A DNA stretch of 64,000 bases. Origin: Amycolatopsis echigonensis. GTDB taxonomy: Bacteria; Actinomycetota; Actinomycetes; Mycobacteriales; Pseudonocardiaceae. A program made the position numbers and the translations under genes. The notes below the pieces were generated by a model. That model was not told the DNA's origin, did not search any database, and worked only from the letters and a program-made list of their open reading frames with translations. This document shows, in pieces, positions 15,366-23,941 of this stretch. Location of the stretch: contig NZ_JACJHR010000042.1 in NCBI RefSeq assembly GCF_014174495.1, forward strand, positions 1 through 64,000, read 5' to 3'. Every line of letters begins with the position of its first letter. Position 1 is the stretch's first letter.

Positions 15366-16664
15366 ATGAACAGCAACGCCGCTCTCACCGCCGCCGTCCG
15401 AGCCGGGCGCGGCGAACGGATCGACTGGCGCTTCCGCGCTCTCCCCCCGGCACTGTCCGGGCTCACTCTCGACGAAGCCGCGGCCCGCCGCGCGAAGCTC
15501 TTCGACGACGGCTTCTTCGGTCCGTTCGTGGCGCTCGACGCCGACGCCATGGAGCACAACCTCGCCACCATGGCCCGCTGGTGCGCCAAACGCGGCATCG
15601 CGCTCGCGCCGCACGGCAAGACGACGATGGCTCCGCAGCTGTTCGCCCGGCAGCTGGACCACGGCTCGTGGGGCATCACCGCGGCGAACGCCGGGCACAT
15701 GCGGATCTACCGCGCGTTCGGCGTGGCGCGGATCCTGCTCGCGAATCAGCTCGTGGACCCGTCCGCGCTGCGCTGGCTGGCCGGCGAGCTGGCGGCGGAT
15801 CCGGATTTCGAGTTCGTCTGCTGGGTCGACTCGGTGCGCAGTGTCGAGTTGATGACCGAGGCGCTCGCGGGTGCCGAACGGCCGGTCGATGTGCTGGTGG
15901 AGCTGGGCGGAGAAGGCGGCCGCACCGGGGTCCGTGACGCGGCGACCGCGCTCGCTGTCGCCGAAGCGGCGGCGAAGAGCCCGGTGCTGCGCCTGCGAGG
16001 CACGGGAGGGTACGAGGGCGCGCTGTCGCACCACACCGACGAAGCCGCGCTGGCGAAGATCAGTTCCTATGTGGACAGTCTGCGGGACGCGACGATCACC
16101 TTCGCGGAGAAGGGTTTGCTCGCCGACGGTCCGGTGTACGTCACCGCGGGCGGCAGCGCGTACTTCGACCGCGTCGTGGACGAGCTGACCAAGCCGTGGC
16201 CGGACGGTCTCGAAGTGGTCCCGATCCTGCGCAGCGGCGCGTACCTGACCCACGACGACGGCTTCTACCGCGAAATCTCGCCGCTCGGCGAACACCGGCG
16301 CATCACTGGCGTCGACAGCTTCCGTCCGGCGCTGCACGCATGGGCGCAGGTCACGTCGAAGCCGACACCGGAGCTGGCTCTGCTCACCGCGGGCAAGCGC
16401 GACCTGCCGTACGACGAGGGCATGCCCGAACCGCAGCTGCTGCGCAAGAACGGCGTGGTCACCGAACTAACCGGGCACAGCGTTCCGAAGCTCAACGACC
16501 AGCACGCGTTCCTCGAGCTTCCCGAAGGATCGCCGGTCGAGGTCGGCGACTGGGTGCGGCTCGGTCTCTCGCACCCGTGCACGACTTTCGACAAGTGGTC
16601 GTTGCTCCCGGTTGTCGACACTGACGGTGAGACAGTGGTCGACTTCGTGCGGACGTGGTTCTGA
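15366..16664 (+). CDS. PLP-dependent D-serine dehydratase/D-threonine aldolase-like enzyme (possible D-glucosaminate ammonia-lyase)
   Basis: A 432-residue fold-III (alanine-racemase-like) PLP enzyme. The PLP lysine is Lys85 in LAPHGKTTM. The C-terminal D-ser-dehydrat domain keeps the zinc pair His403/Cys405 (LSHPCTTF). The family eliminates ammonia or water from D-configured 2-amino-3-hydroxy acids. D-Glucosaminate is such an acid, and its dehydration gives 2-keto-3-deoxygluconate, the substrate predicted for the neighbouring kinase. ATG has GAGG upstream, and the stop overlaps the next start (TGATG). A generic D-serine or D-threonine deaminase is the main alternative. Confidence 0.85.
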   Translation: MNSNAALTAAVRAGRGERIDWRFRALPPALSGLTLDEAAARRAKLFDDGFFGPFVALDADAMEHNLATMARWCAKRGIALAPHGKTTMAPQLFARQLDHGSWGITAANAGHMRIYRAFGVARILLANQLVDPSALRWLAGELAADPDFEFVCWVDSVRSVELMTEALAGAERPVDVLVELGGEGGRTGVRDAATALAVAEAAAKSPVLRLRGTGGYEGALSHHTDEAALAKISSYVDSLRDATITFAEKGLLADGPVYVTAGGSAYFDRVVDELTKPWPDGLEVVPILRSGAYLTHDDGFYREISPLGEHRRITGVDSFRPALHAWAQVTSKPTPELALLTAGKRDLPYDEGMPEPQLLRKNGVVTELTGHSVPKLNDQHAFLELPEGSPVEVGDWVRLGLSHPCTTFDKWSLLPVVDTDGETVVDFVRTWF

Positions 16665-18259
16665 TGGACACCGTGATCCGCGGCGCACGAGTCGCCGACG
16701 GAACCGGGGCCCCGCTGGAAATCCGCGACGTCGGGATCACCGGCGACCGCATCGCCGACGTCGCCGCGCCGGGAGAACTGACCGCGCCGCGCGTGCTCGA
16801 CGCGACCGGGCAGGTCCTCTCCCCCGGCTTCATCGACATGCACTCGCATTCCGACCTGCAGGTGCTCGCCAACCCGGACCACCTCGCGAAAATCAGCCAG
16901 GGCGTGACCACCGAGGTGCTCGGCCAGGACGGTCTGTCCTACGCGCCGGTCAACGACGAAGTGCTCGCGAGCCTGCGCCAGCAGCTCGCCGGATGGAACG
17001 ACGACCCGGCGGGCTTCGACTGGAACTGGCGCTCGGTCGGCGAGTACCTCGACCGGCTCGACCAGGGCATCGCGACGAACGCCGCGTACCTGGTCCCGCA
17101 GGGCACGGTGCGGATGCTGGTGGTGGGCTGGGAAGACCGGCCCGCCACCGACGCCGAACTGGCCCGGATGCGGGAACTGATCGCGACCGGTCTGGAGGAA
17201 GGCGCGTTCGGTCTGTCGTCCGGGCTCACCTACACCCCCGGGATGTACGCGACCACCGAGGAACTGGTCGAGCTGTGCCGCGTGGTCGGCGAGCGCGGCG
17301 GTTACTACAGCCCGCACCACCGCAGCTACGGCGCGGGCGCGCTGGAAGCGTTCGCGGAGATGGTCGACGTCTCCCGCCGCTCCGGCTGCCCGCTGCACCT
17401 CGCGCACGCGACGATGAACTTCTCCGTCAACAAGGGCAAAGCCCCGGATTTGCTGCGCCTGCTGGACAACGCGCTCGACGACGGCTGCGACATCACCCTC
17501 GACACGTACCCGTACCTGCCCGGCGCGACCTACCTGTCCGCGCTGCTGCCCAGCTGGTCCACCGAAGGCGGGCTGGAACCGACGCTCGCCCGGCTGTCCG
17601 ATCCGGACACTCGCGAACGCATCCGGGCGGAGATCGAAGAGTCCGGTTCGGACGGTGCGCACGGCGTGCCGATCGACTGGGACGCCATCGAAATCAACGG
17701 CGTCCGCCGCGAGGAGAACGCCGCACTGGTGGGGCACAGCGTCCTCGCGTCCGCGCGCAAGAACGGGAAACCCCCGGCGGAGCTGTATTTCGACACGCTG
17801 ATCGACGAAAAGCTCGGCACCTCCTGCCTCATGCACGTCGGGCACGAGGAGAACGTGCAGGCGATCATGCGGCACCGCACGCACACCGGCGGCTCGGACG
17901 GCCTGCTGGTCGGCGCGCGGCCGCATCCCCGCGCGTGGGGCACCTTCCCGCGGTATCTCGCCCGCTACGTCCGCGAACTGGGCGTTCTCGAACTGGCCGA
18001 CTGCGTCGCGCACCTCACCGGGCGCGCGGCACGACGGCTGGGGCTGCCGGACCGGGGCCTCGTCCGGCCCGGTTACGCGGCCGATCTGGTGCTCTTCGAC
18101 CCGGACACGGTCGCCGACACCGCGACGTTCGACAATCCGCGGCAGCCCGCCGCGGGCCTCTCCCACGTCTTCGTCAACGGCGTCGCCGCCCTCGAAGACG
18201 GAACCCCCACCGGCGCGCTCGCCGGGCATTCCCTCCGCCATCCCGGGAGTCGACGATGA
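16664..18259 (+). CDS. N-acyl-D-amino-acid deacylase family amidohydrolase
   Basis: A 531-residue cytosolic amidohydrolase-fold enzyme. Metal ligands seen: His60 and His62 (HSHSD), His residues in SPHHRSYG and LHLAHATMN, and catalytic Asp412 in GGSDG. The cysteine that bridges zinc in D-aminoacylases (GNCG) is replaced here by Asp89 (GQDG). Family members split N-acyl-D-amino acids. 2-Acetamido-2-deoxy-D-gluconate is formally one, which would fit the pathway proposed for this operon. It overlaps the PLP enzyme gene by one base and the permease by four. Plain N-acyl-D-amino-acid use is the alternative. Confidence 0.85.
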   Translation: MDTVIRGARVADGTGAPLEIRDVGITGDRIADVAAPGELTAPRVLDATGQVLSPGFIDMHSHSDLQVLANPDHLAKISQGVTTEVLGQDGLSYAPVNDEVLASLRQQLAGWNDDPAGFDWNWRSVGEYLDRLDQGIATNAAYLVPQGTVRMLVVGWEDRPATDAELARMRELIATGLEEGAFGLSSGLTYTPGMYATTEELVELCRVVGERGGYYSPHHRSYGAGALEAFAEMVDVSRRSGCPLHLAHATMNFSVNKGKAPDLLRLLDNALDDGCDITLDTYPYLPGATYLSALLPSWSTEGGLEPTLARLSDPDTRERIRAEIEESGSDGAHGVPIDWDAIEINGVRREENAALVGHSVLASARKNGKPPAELYFDTLIDEKLGTSCLMHVGHEENVQAIMRHRTHTGGSDGLLVGARPHPRAWGTFPRYLARYVRELGVLELADCVAHLTGRAARRLGLPDRGLVRPGYAADLVLFDPDTVADTATFDNPRQPAAGLSHVFVNGVAALEDGTPTGALAGHSLRHPGSRR

Positions 18260-19647
18260 TTCACTGGCTGCAGACCAGCACGGCCGGTCTGCTCACGCTC
18301 GCCGCGGTGTCCATCGCGGTGCTGCTTTTCCTCATCATCAAGGTCAAGGTCGAACCGTTCATCGCCTTGATCGTGGTGGGCCTGCTCACCGCGCTGGCCG
18401 CGGGCGTGCCGGTCGGCACCCTGGTCGGCACCGCGCAGAAGACGTCGGATTCGCTGCTGGAGAAGGGCTTCGGCAGCATTCTCGGGCACATCGCGGCGAT
18501 CATCGGGCTCGGCACGCTGCTCGGCTCGATCCTGGAGAAATCCGGCGGCGCGCGCGTGCTGACCGCGGCGTTGCTGCGGACGTTCGGCGAGAAACGCGCT
18601 CCGCTCGCGATGGGCCTGTCCGGTCTCATCTTCGGCATCCCGGTGTTCTTCGACATCGGCATTTTCGTGCTCGCGCCGCTGGTTTACGCCGCGGCGAAGC
18701 AGGGCGGCCGCTCCATCGTGCTGTACGCGATGCCGTTGCTGGCCGGGCTTTCCATCACGCACGCCTTCATCCCGCCGCACCCGGGGCCGGTCGCCGCGGC
18801 CGGGCTGCTGCACGTCGATCTCGGCTGGCTGATCCTGATGGGCGCGGTCTGCGGCATCCCGGCCTGGTTCATCGGCGGCATCCTGTACTCGACGTGGATC
18901 GGCAAGCGGGTGAATGTGCCGCTGGCCGAGGATTTCGCGAAACTCGCCGGGGAGGACGGCGAGCAGGAGGGTCCCGCGCCGTCGCTCAAGCTGGTCGGCG
19001 GGATCATCGCGGTGCCGCTGGTGCTGATCCTCGTCGGCACGTTCGGCAGCATCCTGCTGCCCAAGGGATCCACTGGCGCGGGCATCGCGGCGTTCCTCGG
19101 CACCCCGGCCATCGCGCTGACGATCGCGACCCTGCTCGCGTCGTGGCTGCTCGGCCACCGCCGCGGGATGAGCGGCGCGGATCTCGCCCAGCTGTCGGCC
19201 ACCGCACTGCGCCCGGTCGCGATGATCCTTCTCGTGGTCGGCGCGGGTTCGTTCTTCGGCGCGGTGCTGTCCGCGACCGGCATCGGCAAGGCGGTGGCCG
19301 GTTCCCTCGGCGACGCCGGGCTTCCGGTGCTGCTGGCCGCGTACATCATCAGCTGCGGCATGCGCATCGCGCAGGGTTCCGCGACCGTCGCGATCGTGAC
19401 CACGAGCGGCATCGTCGCGCCGACGGTGATGGAACTGCATTATTCGCAAGCACAATTGGCGCTGCTCGTGGTCGCGATCTCGGCCGGGTCGATCATCGCC
19501 TCGCACGTGAACGACGGCGGATTCTGGATCGTGTCGCGGTATTTCGGGCTCACCGTGACCCAGACGCTGAAAACCTGGACGGCTTTGGAAACAGTCCTTT
19601 CCTTGAGCGGTTTCGGTGTGGCAGCATTGGTGATGGCATTGGTCTGA
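18256..19647 (+). CDS. GntP-family sugar-acid:proton symporter
   Basis: A 463-residue membrane protein with about 12 hydrophobic segments. GntP hallmarks include GHIAAIIGLGTLLGSILEKSGG, FGIPVFFDIGIFVLAPL, the substrate-loop motif THAFIPPHPGPVAAA and NDGGFWIVSRYFG. The family carries gluconate, idonate, fructuronate or D-serine. Here the operon suggests an amino-sugar acid or D-amino acid. It starts inside the stop of the deacylase gene (ATGA). The last gene of the operon follows after 31 bases. Confidence 0.92.
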   Translation: MIHWLQTSTAGLLTLAAVSIAVLLFLIIKVKVEPFIALIVVGLLTALAAGVPVGTLVGTAQKTSDSLLEKGFGSILGHIAAIIGLGTLLGSILEKSGGARVLTAALLRTFGEKRAPLAMGLSGLIFGIPVFFDIGIFVLAPLVYAAAKQGGRSIVLYAMPLLAGLSITHAFIPPHPGPVAAAGLLHVDLGWLILMGAVCGIPAWFIGGILYSTWIGKRVNVPLAEDFAKLAGEDGEQEGPAPSLKLVGGIIAVPLVLILVGTFGSILLPKGSTGAGIAAFLGTPAIALTIATLLASWLLGHRRGMSGADLAQLSATALRPVAMILLVVGAGSFFGAVLSATGIGKAVAGSLGDAGLPVLLAAYIISCGMRIAQGSATVAIVTTSGIVAPTVMELHYSQAQLALLVVAISAGSIIASHVNDGGFWIVSRYFGLTVTQTLKTWTALETVLSLSGFGVAALVMALV

Positions 19648-19678
19648 ACCACATCGGCACAGGTTCCGGGGGTATTCG

Positions 19679-20812
19679 ATGACCGCGATTTCCCGCCGCA
19701 CGTTCGTCGGAGCAGTCGGCGCGGCCGGGGCCGCCGCCGTGGTGGGCGCACAGCTCGCCACGGCAGCGTCCCGGCCGCGCGCGGCCACGACGGTGTACGT
19801 CGGCAGCTACACCACCAGCTCACCGTCCGGCCACGGGCTCGACGTCACCCAGCGAGCCGCGGGAAGCCCCGCGCTCACGCCGGTGCGCACGGTTCCGAAG
19901 CTGACCGACGTCTCCTGGTTCGACCGGACTCGCGACGGCCGGATCCTGTACGTCACCAACGAAAACGAGGGTGCCGAGACCGGAACGGTGTCCGCGCTGG
20001 ACATCTCCGACCCGACCCGGCCGAAGCCGCTCGGGTCGGTGTCCTCGCAGGGCGGTTCGCCCACGCACCTTTCGGTGCACCCGAGCCAGAAGTACGTGCT
20101 GGCCGCCAATTACGACTCCGGCAGCGTCGTGGTGCTGCCGATCAAGTCCGGCGGCAACCTCGGCGCGGCGACTGATCTGCAGCAGCACCAAGGCAAAGAG
20201 CCGCACGCGCACCAGGTGGTCACCGACCCGTCCGGGAAGTGGGTGCTCACGGTCGACCTGGGCACCGACTCGGTGTACGTCTATTCGTTCGACACCGGCA
20301 AGGGAAAGCTGAAGCTGCACCAGCAGATCACCCTTCCCGCCGGTGCGGGACCGCGGCACCTCGCGTTCCACCCGAACGGCGAATTCGCTTACGTCGCCCA
20401 GGAACTGCGGCCGGAGATCACCGTCGCCAGCTGGGACGCCGCCACCGGCACGTTCAAGCCGATCGCCGTGGTGCCCGCGGTGCCGCCGGGCAGCACCGGC
20501 GACCTGTTCCCCGGCGAGATCGCCGTGTCGCGCGACGGAAAGTTCGTCTACGCCACCGTGCGCGGCCCGAACACCATCGACACGTTCACTGTCGCCGACG
20601 GCGGAGCCAAGCTCACGCTGGTCTCCTCAGCGCCGTCGGGCGGCAACTGGCCGCGGCACCTCGCGCTGGACCCGGGCGAAAACTGGTTCTACGTTTCCAA
20701 CCAGCGCTCCGGCACTGTCACCTGGCTGCCGCGCGACCCGGCCACCGGCCTGCCCGGCAAGTCCGCGGGCTCGCTCGCGATCCCGAACGTCAACTCTGTC
20801 TTCTTCGTCTGA
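19679..20812 (+). CDS. Exported seven-bladed propeller lactonase (6-phosphogluconolactonase-like)
   Basis: A 377-residue protein with a twin-arginine signal (SRRTFVGAVGAAGAAA, residues 5-20, cleaved near residue 35), then a lactonase beta-propeller with repeated blade motifs (THLSVHPSQKYVLAANY, HQVVTDPSGKWVLTVDLG, RHLAFHPNGEFAYVAQE, NWPRHLALDPGENWFYVSNQ). Because it is exported it cannot serve the cytosolic pentose-phosphate pathway. Opening of extracellular aldonolactones, such as those left by oxidative chitin cleavage or sugar oxidases, would fit the GntP permease before it. It ends in a strong terminator. Confidence 0.85.
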   Translation: MTAISRRTFVGAVGAAGAAAVVGAQLATAASRPRAATTVYVGSYTTSSPSGHGLDVTQRAAGSPALTPVRTVPKLTDVSWFDRTRDGRILYVTNENEGAETGTVSALDISDPTRPKPLGSVSSQGGSPTHLSVHPSQKYVLAANYDSGSVVVLPIKSGGNLGAATDLQQHQGKEPHAHQVVTDPSGKWVLTVDLGTDSVYVYSFDTGKGKLKLHQQITLPAGAGPRHLAFHPNGEFAYVAQELRPEITVASWDAATGTFKPIAVVPAVPPGSTGDLFPGEIAVSRDGKFVYATVRGPNTIDTFTVADGGAKLTLVSSAPSGGNWPRHLALDPGENWFYVSNQRSGTVTWLPRDPATGLPGKSAGSLAIPNVNSVFFV

Positions 20813-20818
20813 GAAAAC

Positions 20819-20850
20819 CGGGGCTGTCACGCCGCACAGCCCCGTCTTTT
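20819..20850 (+). terminator. Rho-independent terminator after the lactonase gene
   Basis: Stem CGGGGCTGT with ACAGCCCCG and an 8-base loop, followed by TCTTTT. It separates the sugar-acid operon from the ABC importer operon. Confidence 0.88.
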
Positions 20851-20865
20851 CCGGTCTCCGACCGG
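20851..20865. promoter_or_regulatory. Inverted repeat before the ABC importer operon
   Basis: CCGGTC-TCC-GACCGG is perfect and lies 21 bases before the binding-protein start. The GGTC/GACC arms recall the DasR element (core TGGTCTAGACCA) with one extra central base and without the flanking T/A. A sugar-responsive operator is plausible, a true DasR site less so. Confidence 0.35.
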
Positions 20866-20886
20866 TCCCCGCGACAGGAGTCACCG

Positions 20887-22170
20887 ATGAAGCTGCGCTC
20901 TGTCCTGCCCGCTGTCGCCGCGCTGGCGTTGCTCGCCGCGTGCGCACCCGCTCAATCCGGCCCGGCCGGCGCCGGCGGAAACCAGACCGACGGCACGCTC
21001 CGGGTCTGGCTGTTCGACGAAGCGAACCGTGCGCCGAAGGAGGCCGCGGTCAAGGAAGCGAGCACCGAATTCGAGGCCAGCCACGCCGGCGTCAAGGTCG
21101 ACGTGCAGTGGGTCCCGGTCGAAGGCCGGGCGGACAAGTTCTCCGGCGCGTTCAACGACCCGGCCAACGCCCCCGACGTCGCCGAATTCGGCAACACCGA
21201 CGTCGCCAGCTACGCGCAGACCGGCGCGCTGTCCGATCTCGCCAAGGACATCTCGAACTGGTCGGACGGCAAAGACCTGCTTCCGTCCGTGGTGGACACC
21301 GCGAAGGCCAACGGCAAGATCTACGGCATTCCCTGGTACACCGGCATCCGCGCGTTGTACTACCGCACCGACGTCTTCGCCGAACTCGGCCTCAAACCGC
21401 CCACGACGCTCGCCGAACTGACCGACGACGCGCGCAAGATCCGCGCCGCCAAACCGGATCTGTACGGCATCGCCACCGGCGGCAAGTACACCTACGCGAT
21501 GCTTCCGTTCATCTGGGCCAACGGCGGCGATCTGGCCAAACAGGACAATGGCAAGTGGACGTCCACTGTGGACTCACCGCAGGCCAAGGCAGGCGTCACC
21601 GCGTACGCGAACCTGATCAAGGACGACATCTGCCCGCCCGCTGCCTGCGCCAACCTCACCGGCACGCAGAGCGTGACGGCGTTCGCCGGCGGCAAGGCCG
21701 GCATGGTCATCGGCGGCGACTTCAACCGCAAGGCCGTCGAAAAGGGCGCGGTCAAGGGCAAGTACGCGATCATGCCGCTGCCCGGCACCACGCCGAACTC
21801 GGTCGCGCCCGCGTTCGCCGGCGGCAACCTGCTCGGCGTGTTCGGCGCGAGCCAGCGCCACGGTCTCGCGGTGCAGTTCGCCGAACTGCTGGCCGGCATC
21901 AAGTACCAGGAGAAGATGTACGCGGCTATGGGCAACCTGCCCACCCTCGCGTCGGTGCAGAAGAAGCTCGCCGCCAGCGACCCGACGCTGAAGGCGTTCG
22001 TGGACACCCTCGCCGCGGGCACGAAGTTCGTGCCCAGCACCCCGGCGTGGTCCAAGATCGACAGCCAGAACGTCCTGCCCACCGCCGTGCAGCAGATCGC
22101 GACCGGCGGCAAGGACGCGAACGCTGCGCTGGCCGACGCGGCCGTGGCGATGAACAAGAACTTCGGCTGA
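20887..22170 (+). CDS. Sugar ABC transporter substrate-binding lipoprotein
   Basis: A 427-residue extracytoplasmic binding protein of the maltose/cellobiose cluster (family 1). The signal peptide ends in the lipobox LAAC, with Cys19 as the lipidated residue. The mature part begins LRVWLFDEANRAPKEAAVKE and has the typical YGIPWYTGIRALYYRTDVFAELGLKPPTT segment. AGGAG precedes the ATG. Two permeases and a GH20 hexosaminidase follow, the order seen in the dasABC-dasD N,N'-diacetylchitobiose system of Streptomyces, so a chito-oligosaccharide (perhaps oxidised) is the likely ligand. Confidence 0.9.
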   Translation: MKLRSVLPAVAALALLAACAPAQSGPAGAGGNQTDGTLRVWLFDEANRAPKEAAVKEASTEFEASHAGVKVDVQWVPVEGRADKFSGAFNDPANAPDVAEFGNTDVASYAQTGALSDLAKDISNWSDGKDLLPSVVDTAKANGKIYGIPWYTGIRALYYRTDVFAELGLKPPTTLAELTDDARKIRAAKPDLYGIATGGKYTYAMLPFIWANGGDLAKQDNGKWTSTVDSPQAKAGVTAYANLIKDDICPPAACANLTGTQSVTAFAGGKAGMVIGGDFNRKAVEKGAVKGKYAIMPLPGTTPNSVAPAFAGGNLLGVFGASQRHGLAVQFAELLAGIKYQEKMYAAMGNLPTLASVQKKLAASDPTLKAFVDTLAAGTKFVPSTPAWSKIDSQNVLPTAVQQIATGGKDANAALADAAVAMNKNFG

Positions 22171-22173
22171 CCC

Positions 22174-23094
22174 GTGGCCGCAGTCCGTTCCGCGACCGTC
22201 CGCCGCGACGGCCGCGCGGCCGTGAGGTACCTGCTGCCGGCGGGCATCCTGCTCGGCGCGCTGCTGGTGTACCCGATCTACCAGCTGGTCGTGATCTCGC
22301 TCTACGACTACGGCCAGCCGCAGGCGGCGGGCGCGGCCCCGCTGGTGTTCCTCGGCCTCGACAACTACGCGAACCTGCTCGCCGACGCCCAGTTCTGGAC
22401 GGTTCTCGGCAAGACGATCGGGTTCGCCGCCGCCTGCGTGCTCGGCAGCCTGGTTGTCGGCACGGCGCTCGCCGTGCTGGCGAGCCGGGTCCGCGCGCTG
22501 CCGCGCACGCTGCTGTTCCTGGCGGCGCTCGGCGCGTGGGCGACCCCGGCGATCGCCGGCTCGTACGTCTGGCTGTTCCTCTTCGACACCGACTTCGGCC
22601 TGGTCAACGAGGTGCTGTCGGGCATCGGCTTCAGCGGGATGGCGCACCACTCCTGGACGTTCGGCACCTTCGGCACGTTCGGGCTGGTCGCCGCCGAGGT
22701 GATCTGGTGCTCGTTCCCGTTCGTGATGGTCACGATGTACGCCGGGATCAGCGGGGTGCCGAAGGAGACGCTGGAGGCGGCGGCGCTCGACGGCGCGTCG
22801 GTCTGGCGCACCTCGTGGTCGGTCGTCCTGCCCGCGGTGCGGCCGCTGCTGACCATCGCGACCGTGCAGTCGATCATCTGGGACTTCAAGGTGTTCACCC
22901 AGATCTACGTGATGACCAACGGCGGCGGCATCGCCGGCCGGAACCTGATCCTGAACGTCTACGCCTACCAGCAGGCGTTCGCCGGGCAGGAGTACGGGCT
23001 CGGCTCGGCGATCGGGGTCGTGATGACCTTGCTGCTGCTGTCGATCACCGGGCTCTACGTCCGGTCCCAGCGCCGGAGTGCCGCATGGCTGTGA
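22174..23094 (+). CDS. Sugar ABC transporter permease, first subunit
   Basis: A 306-residue inner-membrane permease (MalF/DasB type) with six hydrophobic segments. The ATPase-docking EAA loop reads EAAALDGASVWRTSWSVVLPAVRP at about residues 205-230. The GTG start is three bases after the binding-protein stop. No ATPase gene is present in the operon, so the transporter must borrow a shared MsiK-type ATPase, as is usual for actinobacterial oligosaccharide importers. Confidence 0.92.
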   Translation: MAAVRSATVRRDGRAAVRYLLPAGILLGALLVYPIYQLVVISLYDYGQPQAAGAAPLVFLGLDNYANLLADAQFWTVLGKTIGFAAACVLGSLVVGTALAVLASRVRALPRTLLFLAALGAWATPAIAGSYVWLFLFDTDFGLVNEVLSGIGFSGMAHHSWTFGTFGTFGLVAAEVIWCSFPFVMVTMYAGISGVPKETLEAAALDGASVWRTSWSVVLPAVRPLLTIATVQSIIWDFKVFTQIYVMTNGGGIAGRNLILNVYAYQQAFAGQEYGLGSAIGVVMTLLLLSITGLYVRSQRRSAAWL

Positions 23095-23939
23095 AAGTGC
23101 GCCGCCCGGCGCGGCTCGTCGCTGAAATCGTCACCGTGGTGATCGCCGGGATCGTCGCGTTCCCGCTGTACTGGATGGTGCTCTCGGCGTTCAAACCGGC
23201 CGGCGAAATCCAGTCGGCGCATCCGAAACCGTGGACGTTCGCGCCGTCGCTGGACAGTTTCCAGCGCGTGCTCACGGTTTCCGGATTCGGTCGGTACTTC
23301 CTCAACAGCCTCGTGGTCGCGGTGGTCGTGGTGCTGCTGTCCCTGGTGCTGTCGTTCCTTTCCGCGGTAGCGCTCACGCGATTCCGGTTCCGCGGCCGCG
23401 GAGTGCTGCTGGTGATGCTGCTGGTGGCGCAAATGGTTCCGGTGGAAGCGCTGACCATTCCGCTGTTCTTCCTGATGCGCTCGGTCGGCGGCACGGTGCC
23501 GGCGTTCGGGCTCAACGAACTGGGCTCGCTCGTGCTGGTGCATCTGGCGTTCAGCCTGCCGTTCGCGATCTGGATGCTGCGCGGGTTCGTCGCCGCGGTG
23601 CCCGCCGAACTGGAGGAAGCGGCCACTTTGGACGGTGCGTCGCGGATGCGGTTCACCTGGCAGATCCTGTTCCCGCTCGTCGCGCCCGGGCTCGTGGCGG
23701 TGAGCGTGCTGGCGTTCATCCACGCGTGGAACGACTTCCTGTTCGCCAAGACGTTCATCATCTCCAAGACCGAAAACCAGACTCTGCCGCAGGCGATCCT
23801 GGTGTTCTTCAAACCGGAGGACACCGACTGGGGCGCCGTGATGGCCTCGTCCACCCTGATGACGATTCCCGTGCTGGTGTTTTTCGTGCTGGTGCAACGG
23901 AGACTCGTCGGCGGGACGGCCGGGGCGGTGAAGGGATGA
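23085..23939 (+). CDS. Sugar ABC transporter permease, second subunit
   Basis: A 284-residue MalG/DasC-type permease. The first segment is at residues 12-34 and the EAA loop is EEAATLDGASRMRFTWQILFPLVAPG. It overlaps the preceding permease by ten bases and the GH20 region by the ATGA junction, so the four genes form one tight operon. Confidence 0.92.
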   Translation: MAVKVRRPARLVAEIVTVVIAGIVAFPLYWMVLSAFKPAGEIQSAHPKPWTFAPSLDSFQRVLTVSGFGRYFLNSLVVAVVVVLLSLVLSFLSAVALTRFRFRGRGVLLVMLLVAQMVPVEALTIPLFFLMRSVGGTVPAFGLNELGSLVLVHLAFSLPFAIWMLRGFVAAVPAELEEAATLDGASRMRFTWQILFPLVAPGLVAVSVLAFIHAWNDFLFAKTFIISKTENQTLPQAILVFFKPEDTDWGAVMASSTLMTIPVLVFFVLVQRRLVGGTAGAVKG

Positions 23940-23941
23940 CC

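Noticed and set aside
20851..20865. A bona fide DasR site
   Set aside because: The centre has three bases instead of two and the flanking T/A positions do not fit, so I list it only as an inverted repeat.
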